Below the pieces are notes generated by a model, which saw only the letters and a list, made by a program, of their open reading frames with translations, had not been told where the DNA came from and searched no databases. The position numbers and the translations under genes were made by a program. A DNA stretch of 13,724 nucleotides from Sulfurovum sp. (GTDB lineage Bacteria > Campylobacterota > Campylobacteria > Campylobacterales > Sulfurovaceae), in NCBI GenBank assembly GCA_027083995.1, contig JALWME010000145.1, positions 1 to 13,724 of the forward strand, given 5' to 3'. How positions within the stretch are numbered: the first letter of the stretch is position 1; every line of letters begins with the position of its first letter. Below, one piece after another: positions 1 through 6,674 of the stretch.

Positions 1-725
1 AGTGCCATGGAGAGGTCATTGGTGATATGGTTTGAACCTACACCCAAGAAGTCATTATATCGTATAGAGTTTCCAGTATGTATGACAAGATTTGAGGTCT
101 GACCACCTAAATCTATGACAGCAACACCTAGTTCTTTTTCATCCTCATTCATGGTGGCTATGGATGAGGCATATCCAGATAGCACAATACCATCTATATC
201 TACACCAGCAGAACGCACTGCTTTTTTAAGGTTTGATAGGTTCGATTTTTGTGTCATAATAATATTAACATCTACTTCCATACGCGATGCATTCATACCA
301 AATGGATCTTCTATAAAGTCTTGGTCATCCACTCTAAAGTTGTAAGGCAGTACATGTACAATTTCATATTCATTTGGGACATTGGCATTGTAAAGTGCTG
401 TTTGCATGACACGGTCTATCTCTTTGATAGAGATATCTTTGTGTGGTATATTGACAATACCAGTAGAATTAAGACTTTTTGCATAAGCATTAGAGATTGA
501 AACCGTAGCAGTTGTAATGTTTGATCCAGAGATACGTTTTGCATCTGCAATGGCTTTTTTGATAGATTTTGAAGCAAGTTCTATGTTGGTGATAGCACCT
601 TTCTTAATACCTTGGGATTTGGCAATCCCATGTCCTTGGATTTTGACTTTTGAATCTTCAATCTCAGATATAATCGCACATATTTTTGTTGAACCGATAT
701 CTATAGCCAAGATTGTTTTGTTCAA
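1..725 (-). CDS. ftsA: Cell division protein FtsA (N-terminal 241 residues; cut by window edge)
   Basis: FtsA is an actin-like ATPase that anchors the FtsZ ring to the inner membrane and recruits later division proteins. Reading the minus strand from 725 gives an open frame to the window edge. The phosphate-1 loop is at residues 7-20 (AIDIGSTKICAII), the FtsA-specific 1C subdomain spans roughly residues 85-160, and the phosphate-2 loop is at 205-213 (DLGGQTSNL), followed by GSNHITNDLSMA at the edge. The start is TTG at 725: the frame has no ATG upstream before an in-frame TGA, and GGGAGGA lies 8 bases ahead. The start overlaps the TGA of the upstream ppiD-like gene (TTGA, 722-725), which points to coupled translation. 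The phosphate-2 loop has Gln where most actin-fold ATPases have Gly or Ala. The C-terminal amphipathic helix lies outside the window, where ftsZ would be expected to follow. Identity is secure; the exact start is likely. Confidence 0.95.
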   Translation of the reverse strand, partial: MNKTILAIDIGSTKICAIISEIEDSKVKIQGHGIAKSQGIKKGAITNIELASKSIKKAIADAKRISGSNITTATVSISNAYAKSLNSTGIVNIPHKDISIKEIDRVMQTALYNANVPNEYEIVHVLPYNFRVDDQDFIEDPFGMNASRMEVDVNIIMTQKSNLSNLKKAVRSAGVDIDGIVLSGYASSIATMNEDEKELGVAVIDLGGQTSNLVIHTGNSIRYNDFLGVGSNHITNDLSMA

Positions 726-2197
726 TTTATTAGTCCTCCCATATAGACTTCAGTGGGGTATTGTTTATCTAACATCTTTAAAAGGTTAGACTCAAAGGTT
801 TTCTTTTTTATCTGATTGACAGTTTGTTTGACAAAATCTGTCTGGTTTTCATCTACAGATAAGAGCTTTTGTTCCATGATATTATAAACTATGACCTTAT
901 CTAATACGCTAATGATACCTTTTTCTTTATTAGATGTAAAGAGTTTTTGTAAAAATTGTAAACTTTCTTGCGAATTTAATGATTTTAGGTTGTCATGGTT
1001 GTTTAAAGTGACAAAATCAGATACATTTGCATTTGATGCAGAAAGTGTGTCAAGTGTTGTCTCTGCATGTGTTAACAACTGCTCTTTTTTTGCTTGTATG
1101 TCATAAACTCTTCTTACTTCTTCTTCTGCCTGTGTATAGGTCATTACTTGAGGTTTTTTAATGTCTTCTATCTTTACGGTGACATATTGTTCGCCTACGA
1201 CTTTAGGTTTGAGTATGTCGCCTATTGATTTACTCTCTATTTCATTCCAGATTGATTGTGTCAACTTCAAATCACCTAGTGGGAGTGTTATTTTTTCAGA
1301 ACTTTTTATTGTCCCTTTTTTGAATGCAATATATGCTTTTTGTGCAGATTTTTTTGTTTTTTTAAGTTTTAAATCTTTTGTGGCTGCTTCTTTTGCTGCG
1401 TCAAAGAGAAGTTGTTTGCCTGTAGCATCTGTATAGTTGAAACTATTTGTCTCATAATAGTTTTTTAACTCTTCATCAGTAATGTTGGCATCTGAACTTG
1501 AAGTCCATACGAGAGAAAGCGTATACTCTTTTTTGGTCATATAATTCTCTTTTTGCTTTTCCCAAAATGCTTTGACTTTGGCATCATCAGATACATAGTT
1601 TATATCACTCTGAGTCAATACTTTATAGAGGATTTTGTCTGCTACATTCATGGCAGCACCAAGTGCTTCTATCTCAAGTGGAAGCGCTTGTGTGTTTAAC
1701 AAAGCCATAGTCTTGTTGATTGTAATCTCTTCTTTGAGGCTGTTTTCGAAATCTTTAGCTTTAAGTCTTTGCGATTTTAAGTAACCATCATAGATTTCTT
1801 TGTTAAATACACCATCTTTTTGAAAACCTTTGATTTGTTCAAGTTCTTGTATCAGCTCTTTATCTGAGACAACGATACCTAAATCTTTGGCAAAGTTCAA
1901 GACTTTTGCCTGTGTGGCAATTTGGGCAAAAGCCTGTTTGATAAGCCCCAACTCTTTGGCTTTGGCATCATCAAGCTTACCTTGAAGTTGTTGGTTGACT
2001 TGGTTGTAGATATTACTATATACCATATTGAGTTTCGTTTGTTTTATCTCTATGTCACCCACTTTGGCAATATTGCCTGCTTTTGAGCCTAAGTCGTAAC
2101 TTCCCCATCCTACAAAACCTGCACCGATAAATGCTATGGTTGCTACCCATATGGTCCATACAAGGTATTTATTGTGTTTTTGCATCCAAGAAATCAT
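722..2197 (-). CDS. ppiD: PpiD-like periplasmic chaperone, membrane-anchored, SurA-N-like domain
   Basis: This 491-residue protein looks like PpiD/SurA-type chaperones, which hold newly exported proteins at the periplasmic face of the inner membrane. One N-terminal membrane segment (residues about 12-31) follows a short basic, cytosolic stretch, giving an N-in, C-out anchor. A SurA-N-like helical domain covers about 44-160 (VGDIEI at the start, then the ELIQELEQIKGFQKDGVFN segment typical of the family). The remainder is Lys/Glu-rich and helical. I cannot find a convincing parvulin rotamase domain in the middle or C-terminal part, so it is more safely called a chaperone than an isomerase. The start ATG at 2197 has AAAGGT 9 bases upstream. 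The gene overlaps ftsA by 4 bases, an order I also remember from Campylobacter, so it is probably co-transcribed with the division genes. The family call is firm; the symbol is by analogy. Confidence 0.8.
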   Translation of the reverse strand: MISWMQKHNKYLVWTIWVATIAFIGAGFVGWGSYDLGSKAGNIAKVGDIEIKQTKLNMVYSNIYNQVNQQLQGKLDDAKAKELGLIKQAFAQIATQAKVLNFAKDLGIVVSDKELIQELEQIKGFQKDGVFNKEIYDGYLKSQRLKAKDFENSLKEEITINKTMALLNTQALPLEIEALGAAMNVADKILYKVLTQSDINYVSDDAKVKAFWEKQKENYMTKKEYTLSLVWTSSSDANITDEELKNYYETNSFNYTDATGKQLLFDAAKEAATKDLKLKKTKKSAQKAYIAFKKGTIKSSEKITLPLGDLKLTQSIWNEIESKSIGDILKPKVVGEQYVTVKIEDIKKPQVMTYTQAEEEVRRVYDIQAKKEQLLTHAETTLDTLSASNANVSDFVTLNNHDNLKSLNSQESLQFLQKLFTSNKEKGIISVLDKVIVYNIMEQKLLSVDENQTDFVKQTVNQIKKKTFESNLLKMLDKQYPTEVYMGGLIN

Positions 2198-2230
2198 TTC
2201 TTTATTACCTTTAATCTAAAAATTTGTAAT

Positions 2231-2258
2231 ATTCTAGTAAAGTTGTGGTTAATTACAA
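2231..2258 (-). promoter_or_regulatory. Putative promoter of the ppiD-like gene and ftsA
   Basis: On the minus strand TAGAAT (2236-2231) matches the -10 consensus in five of six positions. TTGTAA (2258-2253) lies 16 bases upstream and matches the -35 consensus in four of six. Transcription would begin near 2224, about 27 bases before the ATG at 2197. This is a motif match only. The same 94-base divergent gap must also hold the bioA promoter, for which I see no clear box. Confidence 0.4.
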
Positions 2259-2291
2259 TTGAAATAGTAAAAATTGGAGTATATATCTATA

Positions 2292-3593
2292 ATGACAAGC
2301 AATAATTCAGAAATGATGCAACGTGACTTGGAAGTAATATGGCACCCTTGTACACAAATGAAAGACCATGAAACACTTCCGCTCATCCCTATCAAGTGGG
2401 GTAAGGGAGTCTATCTGTACGATTTTGAAGAGAATAGATATATAGATGCAGTAAGTTCTTGGTGGGTAAATATTTTTGGACATGCTAATGATCGTATCAA
2501 CACCAGGATTAAACAGCAACTAGATAGACTAGAACATGTACTCTTGGCAGGATTTACACATGAACCAGCAGTAGAACTTGCACATAAACTTGTCAATATC
2601 ACACCCAAAGAACTTAAAAAGGTATTTTATGTTGACAATGGCTCATCTGCTGTGGAAGCAGCATTAAAGATGAGTTATCATTATCACTTAAACTCAGGAA
2701 AGAGTAAATCTATATTTCTCTCTTTGCGTAACTCTTATCATGGTGAGACTATCGGTGCATTAAGTGTGGGTGATGTTGCACTGTATAAAGAAACCTACAA
2801 GCCACTGCTTATTGCCAATATGCAGGTGCCAGTGCCCGGTAATCAGAGTATAGAGGCTGCAAACACAGCTTTGGAGAGTTTAGAAGAAGTACTCAAAGAC
2901 AAAGCAGAGGATATTGCAGCATTTATACTGGAACCTCTTATACAAGGTGCAGGGGGCATGCATATGTATCATCCTGTCTATTTGGAAGGTGCCAGAGCAT
3001 TGACACGTAAGTATAATGTGCATCTCATAGCAGATGAAATTATGACAGGATTTGGACGTACGGGAAAAATGTTTGCTTGTGAACATGCAGATATTTCACC
3101 AGATTTTATGACACTCTCTAAAGGGCTTACGGGAGGATATCTACCCCTCTCTGTAGTCATGACAACAGATGAAGTTTACAATGCTTTTTATTGTGATTAT
3201 AATGAATATAAAGCTTTTTTGCATTCTCACTCTTATACAGGTAATCCACTTGCTTGTGCAGCGGCATTGGCAACTTTAGAGATATTTGAACAAAATGCCA
3301 TTTTAGAAGTGAATGAAAAAAAAGCCTTATATATCAAAAAAGAAGTAGAAAAATTTAAGGCATTGTCAAACGTAAAAGAAGTAAGACAACAAGGAATGGT
3401 CACTGCCATTGAGCTTCAAGGTTATGATACCAATGAGCGCGTAGGGTTACAAATTTATAAATACGCCTTAACTCAAGGTGTACTGCTTCGTCCTTTGGGG
3501 CATGTGATTTATTTTATGCCTCCTTATGTAATAAGCTATGAAGAGATAGACACTATGATACAAGTCGCTTATGAGGGTATACAGAGGGTTTAG
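2292..3593 (+). CDS. bioA: Adenosylmethionine-8-amino-7-oxononanoate aminotransferase (BioA)
   Basis: BioA is a PLP-dependent class III aminotransferase that converts KAPA to DAPA in biotin synthesis, normally with S-adenosylmethionine as amino donor. The 433 residues match E. coli BioA (about 429) end to end. Seen in order: WHPCTQM (17-23), SSWWVNIFGH (55-64), GSS phosphate-binding turn (117-119), YHGET (149-153), EPLIQGAGGM (214-223), ADEIMTGFGRTG (247-258, with Asp248 for the PLP ring nitrogen), the Schiff-base Lys277 in SKGLTGG, and a C-terminal RPLGHVIYFMPPY. I chose ATG at 2292 rather than the in-frame TTG at 2274, because the TTG sits within the best ribosome-binding site (TTGGAG, 2274-2279). 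The 12-base spacing to the ATG is slightly long. Where E. coli has Tyr17 in WHPYT, this protein has Cys20; I recall Campylobacter also having Cys. No other bio gene is in the window. Confidence 0.95.
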   Translation: MTSNNSEMMQRDLEVIWHPCTQMKDHETLPLIPIKWGKGVYLYDFEENRYIDAVSSWWVNIFGHANDRINTRIKQQLDRLEHVLLAGFTHEPAVELAHKLVNITPKELKKVFYVDNGSSAVEAALKMSYHYHLNSGKSKSIFLSLRNSYHGETIGALSVGDVALYKETYKPLLIANMQVPVPGNQSIEAANTALESLEEVLKDKAEDIAAFILEPLIQGAGGMHMYHPVYLEGARALTRKYNVHLIADEIMTGFGRTGKMFACEHADISPDFMTLSKGLTGGYLPLSVVMTTDEVYNAFYCDYNEYKAFLHSHSYTGNPLACAAALATLEIFEQNAILEVNEKKALYIKKEVEKFKALSNVKEVRQQGMVTAIELQGYDTNERVGLQIYKYALTQGVLLRPLGHVIYFMPPYVISYEEIDTMIQVAYEGIQRV

Positions 3594-3620
3594 TACTACT
3601 TTCTAAAAGAAAAAAACCCT
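3585..3620 (+). terminator. Possible hairpin at the bioA / Sel1-gene convergence
   Basis: AGGGTTT (3585-3591) can pair with AAACCCT (3614-3620), and inside it TTTCT (3600-3604) can pair with AGAAA (3608-3612). A T-rich stretch (TTATTTTCTTT) follows on the plus strand, so it could end bioA transcription. The structure has an unpaired 8-base bulge and overlaps the last codons of both convergent genes, whose stops are only two bases apart. This is weak evidence. Confidence 0.3.
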
Positions 3621-5044
3621 TTATTTTCTTTGCTGAGTCGTTCGTAATGCTTGGCTGCTCTTTGTATACCTAAATCCATAGCTTCTTTGTAAAGTGTTTC
3701 TGCTTTTTTCTTGTCTGTACTAACACCAATACCCTTTTCATAAAATTGTGCCAAATCACAAATAGCTTCTGGGTAGTCATCATTGAGAGCCAAACGATTG
3801 ATAAGGGTAAAGGACTCAGCTAGGTTTTTCTGAAGTAACTCACCAGAAAAAAGTGCACGAGCAAGTCTAAACTGTGCATATTTGGATTGTGTAGCACCAC
3901 AGATGAGTAAAAGCTGTGCTGCTTCAGCTTTATTGTTAGAGTTGGTCAATTTTTCAGTTTGTTTTATTATCTCTTCTACTTCTGCTTCACTGTACCCTTT
4001 ATTGGAAATCTTTAACAGCCAGGCATCTACAGAATCAAAAGACGCATTACTCTCTTCTACAGCTGGGTATTGGTTTGAGATATTTTTAAATTTTTGGTCT
4101 ATGTATGATATAGCAGGATAGTCTGCAGGTGCAGTAAAGCTTTTTTCTATGGGTGTAGGTTGTGAGCTTGTATCTTCTTTCGTCATAGGTATATCATCTT
4201 GAGCCTGTGGCATAGGAGTTTTTTCAACAAAAGATTTTTTTACAGAAGGCTCTTTTACAGGTTTTTCACCAAATGTCTCTTTCATAAAATTATCTTGTGC
4301 TATTTTTTCTTGAAGTGTCATATCTTCTAAGCTGCTGGGTGTTTGTTCCTCTTGTGTCTTGTTTGTTATAGCTGCATCAAAAAATGCATCTTTGCCAGGG
4401 GTATTGTATGCCACAGGGGTCTGTTCATCAAAAAAAGTATCTTTTTTCTCTTGGGTGATGTCCAAAGAGATGTTGTCACTAAGCACATCTGCAGCATTTA
4501 CATTGAGTAGGGCATCATAGTCAACAGTCTGTGTTGACATCTTTTTAGGAGGGGGTGTGGTGTCAAGCAGTGTAGTATAATTGACTTCTTCTTCAGTCAC
4601 AGATTCTGTCTGTTCTGTTTCTGGGTTTTCTATAAACAGTTCAAACTCATCAATGATTGCCTGATCTTTTGCTGCTTGGATTTTCTCTTGCAGGGTAAGA
4701 GGGGTCTCTTCTTTGGTTGCAGTATTTTTGATAGGTTCTAGCATTGACTCCTCGGGGCTAAGCTTTGCTGTTTCTGCAGTTTGGGGAACTGTCTGTTCTT
4801 TAGACACTGCTATAGGCTCCTGAGAGGTTCTTTGCAGTATGGTATTGCTAGGTGTTTCAATATACTCAGATATGAGCCCTTGAGCCCGTGCATAACTTTT
4901 TTCATTAAGGAGTGTTAAAATCTCTCTCATTTTTGAGTCAGTTTTAAGCATACCCAGTTTAAGTACTTGAAGTTGTATAGTCTCAGTGTCTGTCATAGAG
5001 ATTGCAAGTTTTATGATAGCCAAGCGTTTTTTAGTCTGATTCAT
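3596..5044 (-). CDS. Sel1-repeat protein with long disordered linker, function unknown
   Basis: This 482-residue protein has no signal peptide or membrane segment and is probably cytosolic. Three parts can be seen. Residues about 1-65 form a helical N-terminal region. Residues about 66-310 are a low-complexity linker rich in Glu, Thr, Pro, Gln and Lys. Residues about 335-470 are helical and end in Sel1-type repeats: a good one at about 424-461 (EAICDLAQFYEKGIGV, then DKKKAETLYKEAMDLG) and a degraded one at about 388-422. Sel1 repeats are TPR-like and bind proteins. The linker holds paired short motifs: TLQEKI at 117-122 and 243-248, V(N/D)YxxLL(D/N) at 154-161 and 174-181, and KD(T/A)FFD at 201-206 and 218-223. 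The ATG at 5044 has GGGA about 7 bases upstream. It lies 46 bases after the aldolase-fold gene on the same strand, so the two may share a transcript. A scaffold or adaptor role is a guess. Confidence 0.75.
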   Translation of the reverse strand: MNQTKKRLAIIKLAISMTDTETIQLQVLKLGMLKTDSKMREILTLLNEKSYARAQGLISEYIETPSNTILQRTSQEPIAVSKEQTVPQTAETAKLSPEESMLEPIKNTATKEETPLTLQEKIQAAKDQAIIDEFELFIENPETEQTESVTEEEVNYTTLLDTTPPPKKMSTQTVDYDALLNVNAADVLSDNISLDITQEKKDTFFDEQTPVAYNTPGKDAFFDAAITNKTQEEQTPSSLEDMTLQEKIAQDNFMKETFGEKPVKEPSVKKSFVEKTPMPQAQDDIPMTKEDTSSQPTPIEKSFTAPADYPAISYIDQKFKNISNQYPAVEESNASFDSVDAWLLKISNKGYSEAEVEEIIKQTEKLTNSNNKAEAAQLLLICGATQSKYAQFRLARALFSGELLQKNLAESFTLINRLALNDDYPEAICDLAQFYEKGIGVSTDKKKAETLYKEAMDLGIQRAAKHYERLSKENKGFFSFRK

Positions 5045-5090
5045 ACATTATTCCCATAGATTTAGATGGACAAGTATAACAAAAATAGCT

Positions 5091-5666
5091 TTACAAATTT
5101 GCCGACAATGCCAACAACCTGCATGAGTTTTCAAGTATAGAGATTTTCTTTGCCATGTCTGTGATGTCTCTGTCGTAGGAGATTACACCAAAACCTTTGA
5201 TGAGTAGCAGGTGCCCATCATGTTTTTGGAAAAATTGCGGTATCTCGTAGGGGGCTCGTTCTAGCCAGTCTTCTGCATTTTTTGGGTCATAGACGATGAC
5301 TTCACCTAAGACCTTTTTGCCGTAGAAGTCTACAGGGGAGACTTTACCGTGTTTGAGTGAGTAAGCTGTAGCATAAGGGGGCATAGTATAGCAGACATAT
5401 TTGGCATTGGGGATGGTTTCGTAGATATGCTCGTGTATGTGTACATCAGCATTGGCAAGGCTCCATCTGTAGTCTCGTTTTTGACAATCAAGGCTGACAA
5501 GGGATTCTTCTGTGATTTCATCCAAGATAGTGTCTTTGGAGTTGATAATAAATCCAGATTGACTTACCCTGGCAGAGATAGACCCATGGTATACAGAAAA
5601 AAAGTTTTTGTTAAATAAAGAAAGAGAGACATGTTTGATATCTTCTATGAGGTGTTTGTCCATCAT
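5091..5666 (-). CDS. Class II aldolase/adducin-fold protein lacking the zinc ligands
   Basis: The 191 residues follow the class II aldolase/adducin fold over their whole length: NFFSVYHGSISARV (21-34) matches the family's GNiSvR segment, ANADVHIHEHIYETIPNAKY (71-90) the acid/base and helix segment, PPYATAYSL (96-104) the segment after the zinc site, and HLLLIKGFGVISY (152-164) the last zinc-site strand. Family members are zinc-dependent aldolases, epimerases or dehydratases. Aligned on fuculose-1-phosphate aldolase, Glu73 corresponds to Asp74, and the zinc ligands His92, His94 and His155 correspond to Tyr93, Met95 and Phe159. Metal-dependent chemistry is therefore unlikely, and the protein may be structural or regulatory, as in adducin. 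ATG at 5666 has AAAGG 8 bases upstream; a second ATG follows directly. The Sel1-repeat gene lies downstream, and rsmH is divergent. The fold is well supported but the function unknown. Confidence 0.8.
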   Translation of the reverse strand: MMDKHLIEDIKHVSLSLFNKNFFSVYHGSISARVSQSGFIINSKDTILDEITEESLVSLDCQKRDYRWSLANADVHIHEHIYETIPNAKYVCYTMPPYATAYSLKHGKVSPVDFYGKKVLGEVIVYDPKNAEDWLERAPYEIPQFFQKHDGHLLLIKGFGVISYDRDITDMAKKISILENSCRLLALSANL

Positions 5667-5696
5667 TTTAGAAACCTTTGTTAGGAATATTTTGGT

Positions 5697-5702
5697 ATTA
5701 TA
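5697..5702 (-). promoter_or_regulatory. Putative -10 box for the aldolase-fold / Sel1 gene pair
   Basis: The minus strand reads a perfect TATAAT (5702-5697), which would start transcription near 5690, about 24 bases before the ATG at 5666. There is no good -35 box. The upstream side is instead filled by the AT-rich heptamer repeats (5710-5737), which fits the periodic AT-rich upstream regions reported for vegetative promoters in Campylobacter. An overlapping plus-strand TATAAC (5699-5704) could serve rsmH. Confidence 0.45.
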
Positions 5703-5709
5703 ACGATTA

Positions 5710-5737
5710 AATTAGAAATTAGTAATTAGAAATTAGT
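5710..5737. repeat. Four tandem heptamers AATTAGW in the rsmH divergent intergenic region
   Basis: Four head-to-tail copies of a 7-base unit, alternating AATTAGA and AATTAGT, occupy 5710-5716, 5717-5723, 5724-5730 and 5731-5737. Equivalently, this is a perfect 14-base tandem duplication. The array fills nearly one third of the 90-base gap between the divergent aldolase-fold gene and rsmH. It starts 7 bases upstream of the minus-strand TATAAT and ends 9 bases before the rsmH ribosome-binding site. Confidence 0.9.
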
Positions 5738-5756
5738 ATTTGACTGAAGGATAATC

Positions 5757-6674
5757 TTGAAAGCACCTCATATACCCGTACTTTTAGATGAAGTGTTGCA
5801 AGGTTTTAAAGATGTGCATGAAGGGTATTTTGTAGACTGCACACTGGGGTATGCAGGGCATAGTTCTGAAATCTTAGTGAAGTACCCACAGTTTAAACAT
5901 ATAGGCATCGACCGTGATGATGAAGCTTTAGATTTTTCTAAAAAGAGGCTGGAGCCTTTTTCCAATAGAAGTAGACTTTACAAGGGTACATTTGCATCAG
6001 TATTGCCTACTTTAACACAGAAGCCTATCGTGGCAGTGCTGGCAGACTTTGGCGTGTCGTCTTTGCAGCTTGACAAAAAAGAGCGAGGGTTCTCTTTTAC
6101 TTCGGAGACTTTAGATATGCGTATGGATGGCACTGCTTCTTTGTCTGCTTATGAAGTAGTCAACGAATATACACAAGACAAGTTAGAATATATTTTTGAT
6201 AGTTATGGTGAAGTCAGAAGCTACCGTAAGTTAGCAGGTGCAGTAGTGGAAGCCAGAGCAAAAGCACCCATACAAAGTGCCAAAGAGCTAAGCGAGATAG
6301 CCAAAACAGTTATATCCACAGGAGGGAAGATACACCCCGCAACACTAATGTTTCAGGCCATACGTATAGAGGTAAACAATGAGTTAGGTGAGATAGAAGG
6401 TTTGCTGGATGCCATCGAAGAGAAGCACTATGATGGGGAAGTGGTCTCTTTGATTACTTTTCATTCCCTTGAAGACAGACTGGTAAAAAACAGATTTAAA
6501 AAGTGGTCAATGGCATGTATCTGTGACCCGCAGGCGATGCGATGTACCTGTGGTAAAAACCATGCTTTAGGCAAAGCTTTGTCCCGTAAACCTATCACTG
6601 CTTCTACAGAAGAACTGAAAATAAATCCACGAAGCAGATCTGCTAAATTAAGGTCTTTTAGGTTTGCAGTATGA
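5757..6674 (+). CDS. rsmH: 16S rRNA (cytosine-1402-N4)-methyltransferase RsmH (MraW)
   Basis: RsmH adds the N4-methyl group to cytosine 1402 of 16S rRNA in the ribosomal P site, using S-adenosylmethionine. The 305-residue length is typical. Seen in order: HIPVLLDEV (5-13); the SAM-binding loop DCTLGYAGHS (27-36) with the acidic Asp52 at the end of strand 2; DFGVSSLQLD (97-106); ERGFSF (109-114); DMRMD (120-124); FQAIRIEVNNEL (199-210); FHSLEDR (235-241); and the family's cysteine cluster C-I-C at 254-256 with C-T-C at 263-265. The start is TTG at 5757, supported by GAAGGA ending 5 bases upstream and by alignment with the family's N-terminal HIPVLL. The stop overlaps the FtsL-like start as ATGA. 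As in most bacteria it sits directly before ftsL, but here mraZ is not upstream; a tandem repeat and a divergent gene are. Confidence 0.96.
   Translation: MKAPHIPVLLDEVLQGFKDVHEGYFVDCTLGYAGHSSEILVKYPQFKHIGIDRDDEALDFSKKRLEPFSNRSRLYKGTFASVLPTLTQKPIVAVLADFGVSSLQLDKKERGFSFTSETLDMRMDGTASLSAYEVVNEYTQDKLEYIFDSYGEVRSYRKLAGAVVEARAKAPIQSAKELSEIAKTVISTGGKIHPATLMFQAIRIEVNNELGEIEGLLDAIEEKHYDGEVVSLITFHSLEDRLVKNRFKKWSMACICDPQAMRCTCGKNHALGKALSRKPITASTEELKINPRSRSAKLRSFRFAV

Noticed and set aside
115..789. Three plus-strand open frames at the left edge
   Set aside because: They are antisense to ftsA and to the end of the ppiD-like gene, whose minus-strand translation is unmistakable; the plus frames give no recognisable protein.
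2274..2291. TTG at 2274 as the bioA start
   Set aside because: The TTG is part of the best ribosome-binding sequence (TTGGAG). The ATG at 2292 gives a length closer to known BioA.
3596..5666. Aldolase-fold plus Sel1 genes as a defence or toxin-antitoxin pair
   Set aside because: Neither protein has nuclease, NTPase, toxin or DNA-binding motifs, composition resembles the neighbours, and no mobile-element signs are nearby.
5710..5737. CRISPR repeat or MraZ box array
   Set aside because: The units are 7 bases with no spacers, so it is not CRISPR. The sequence is AATTAGW, not the G-rich repeats bound by MraZ.
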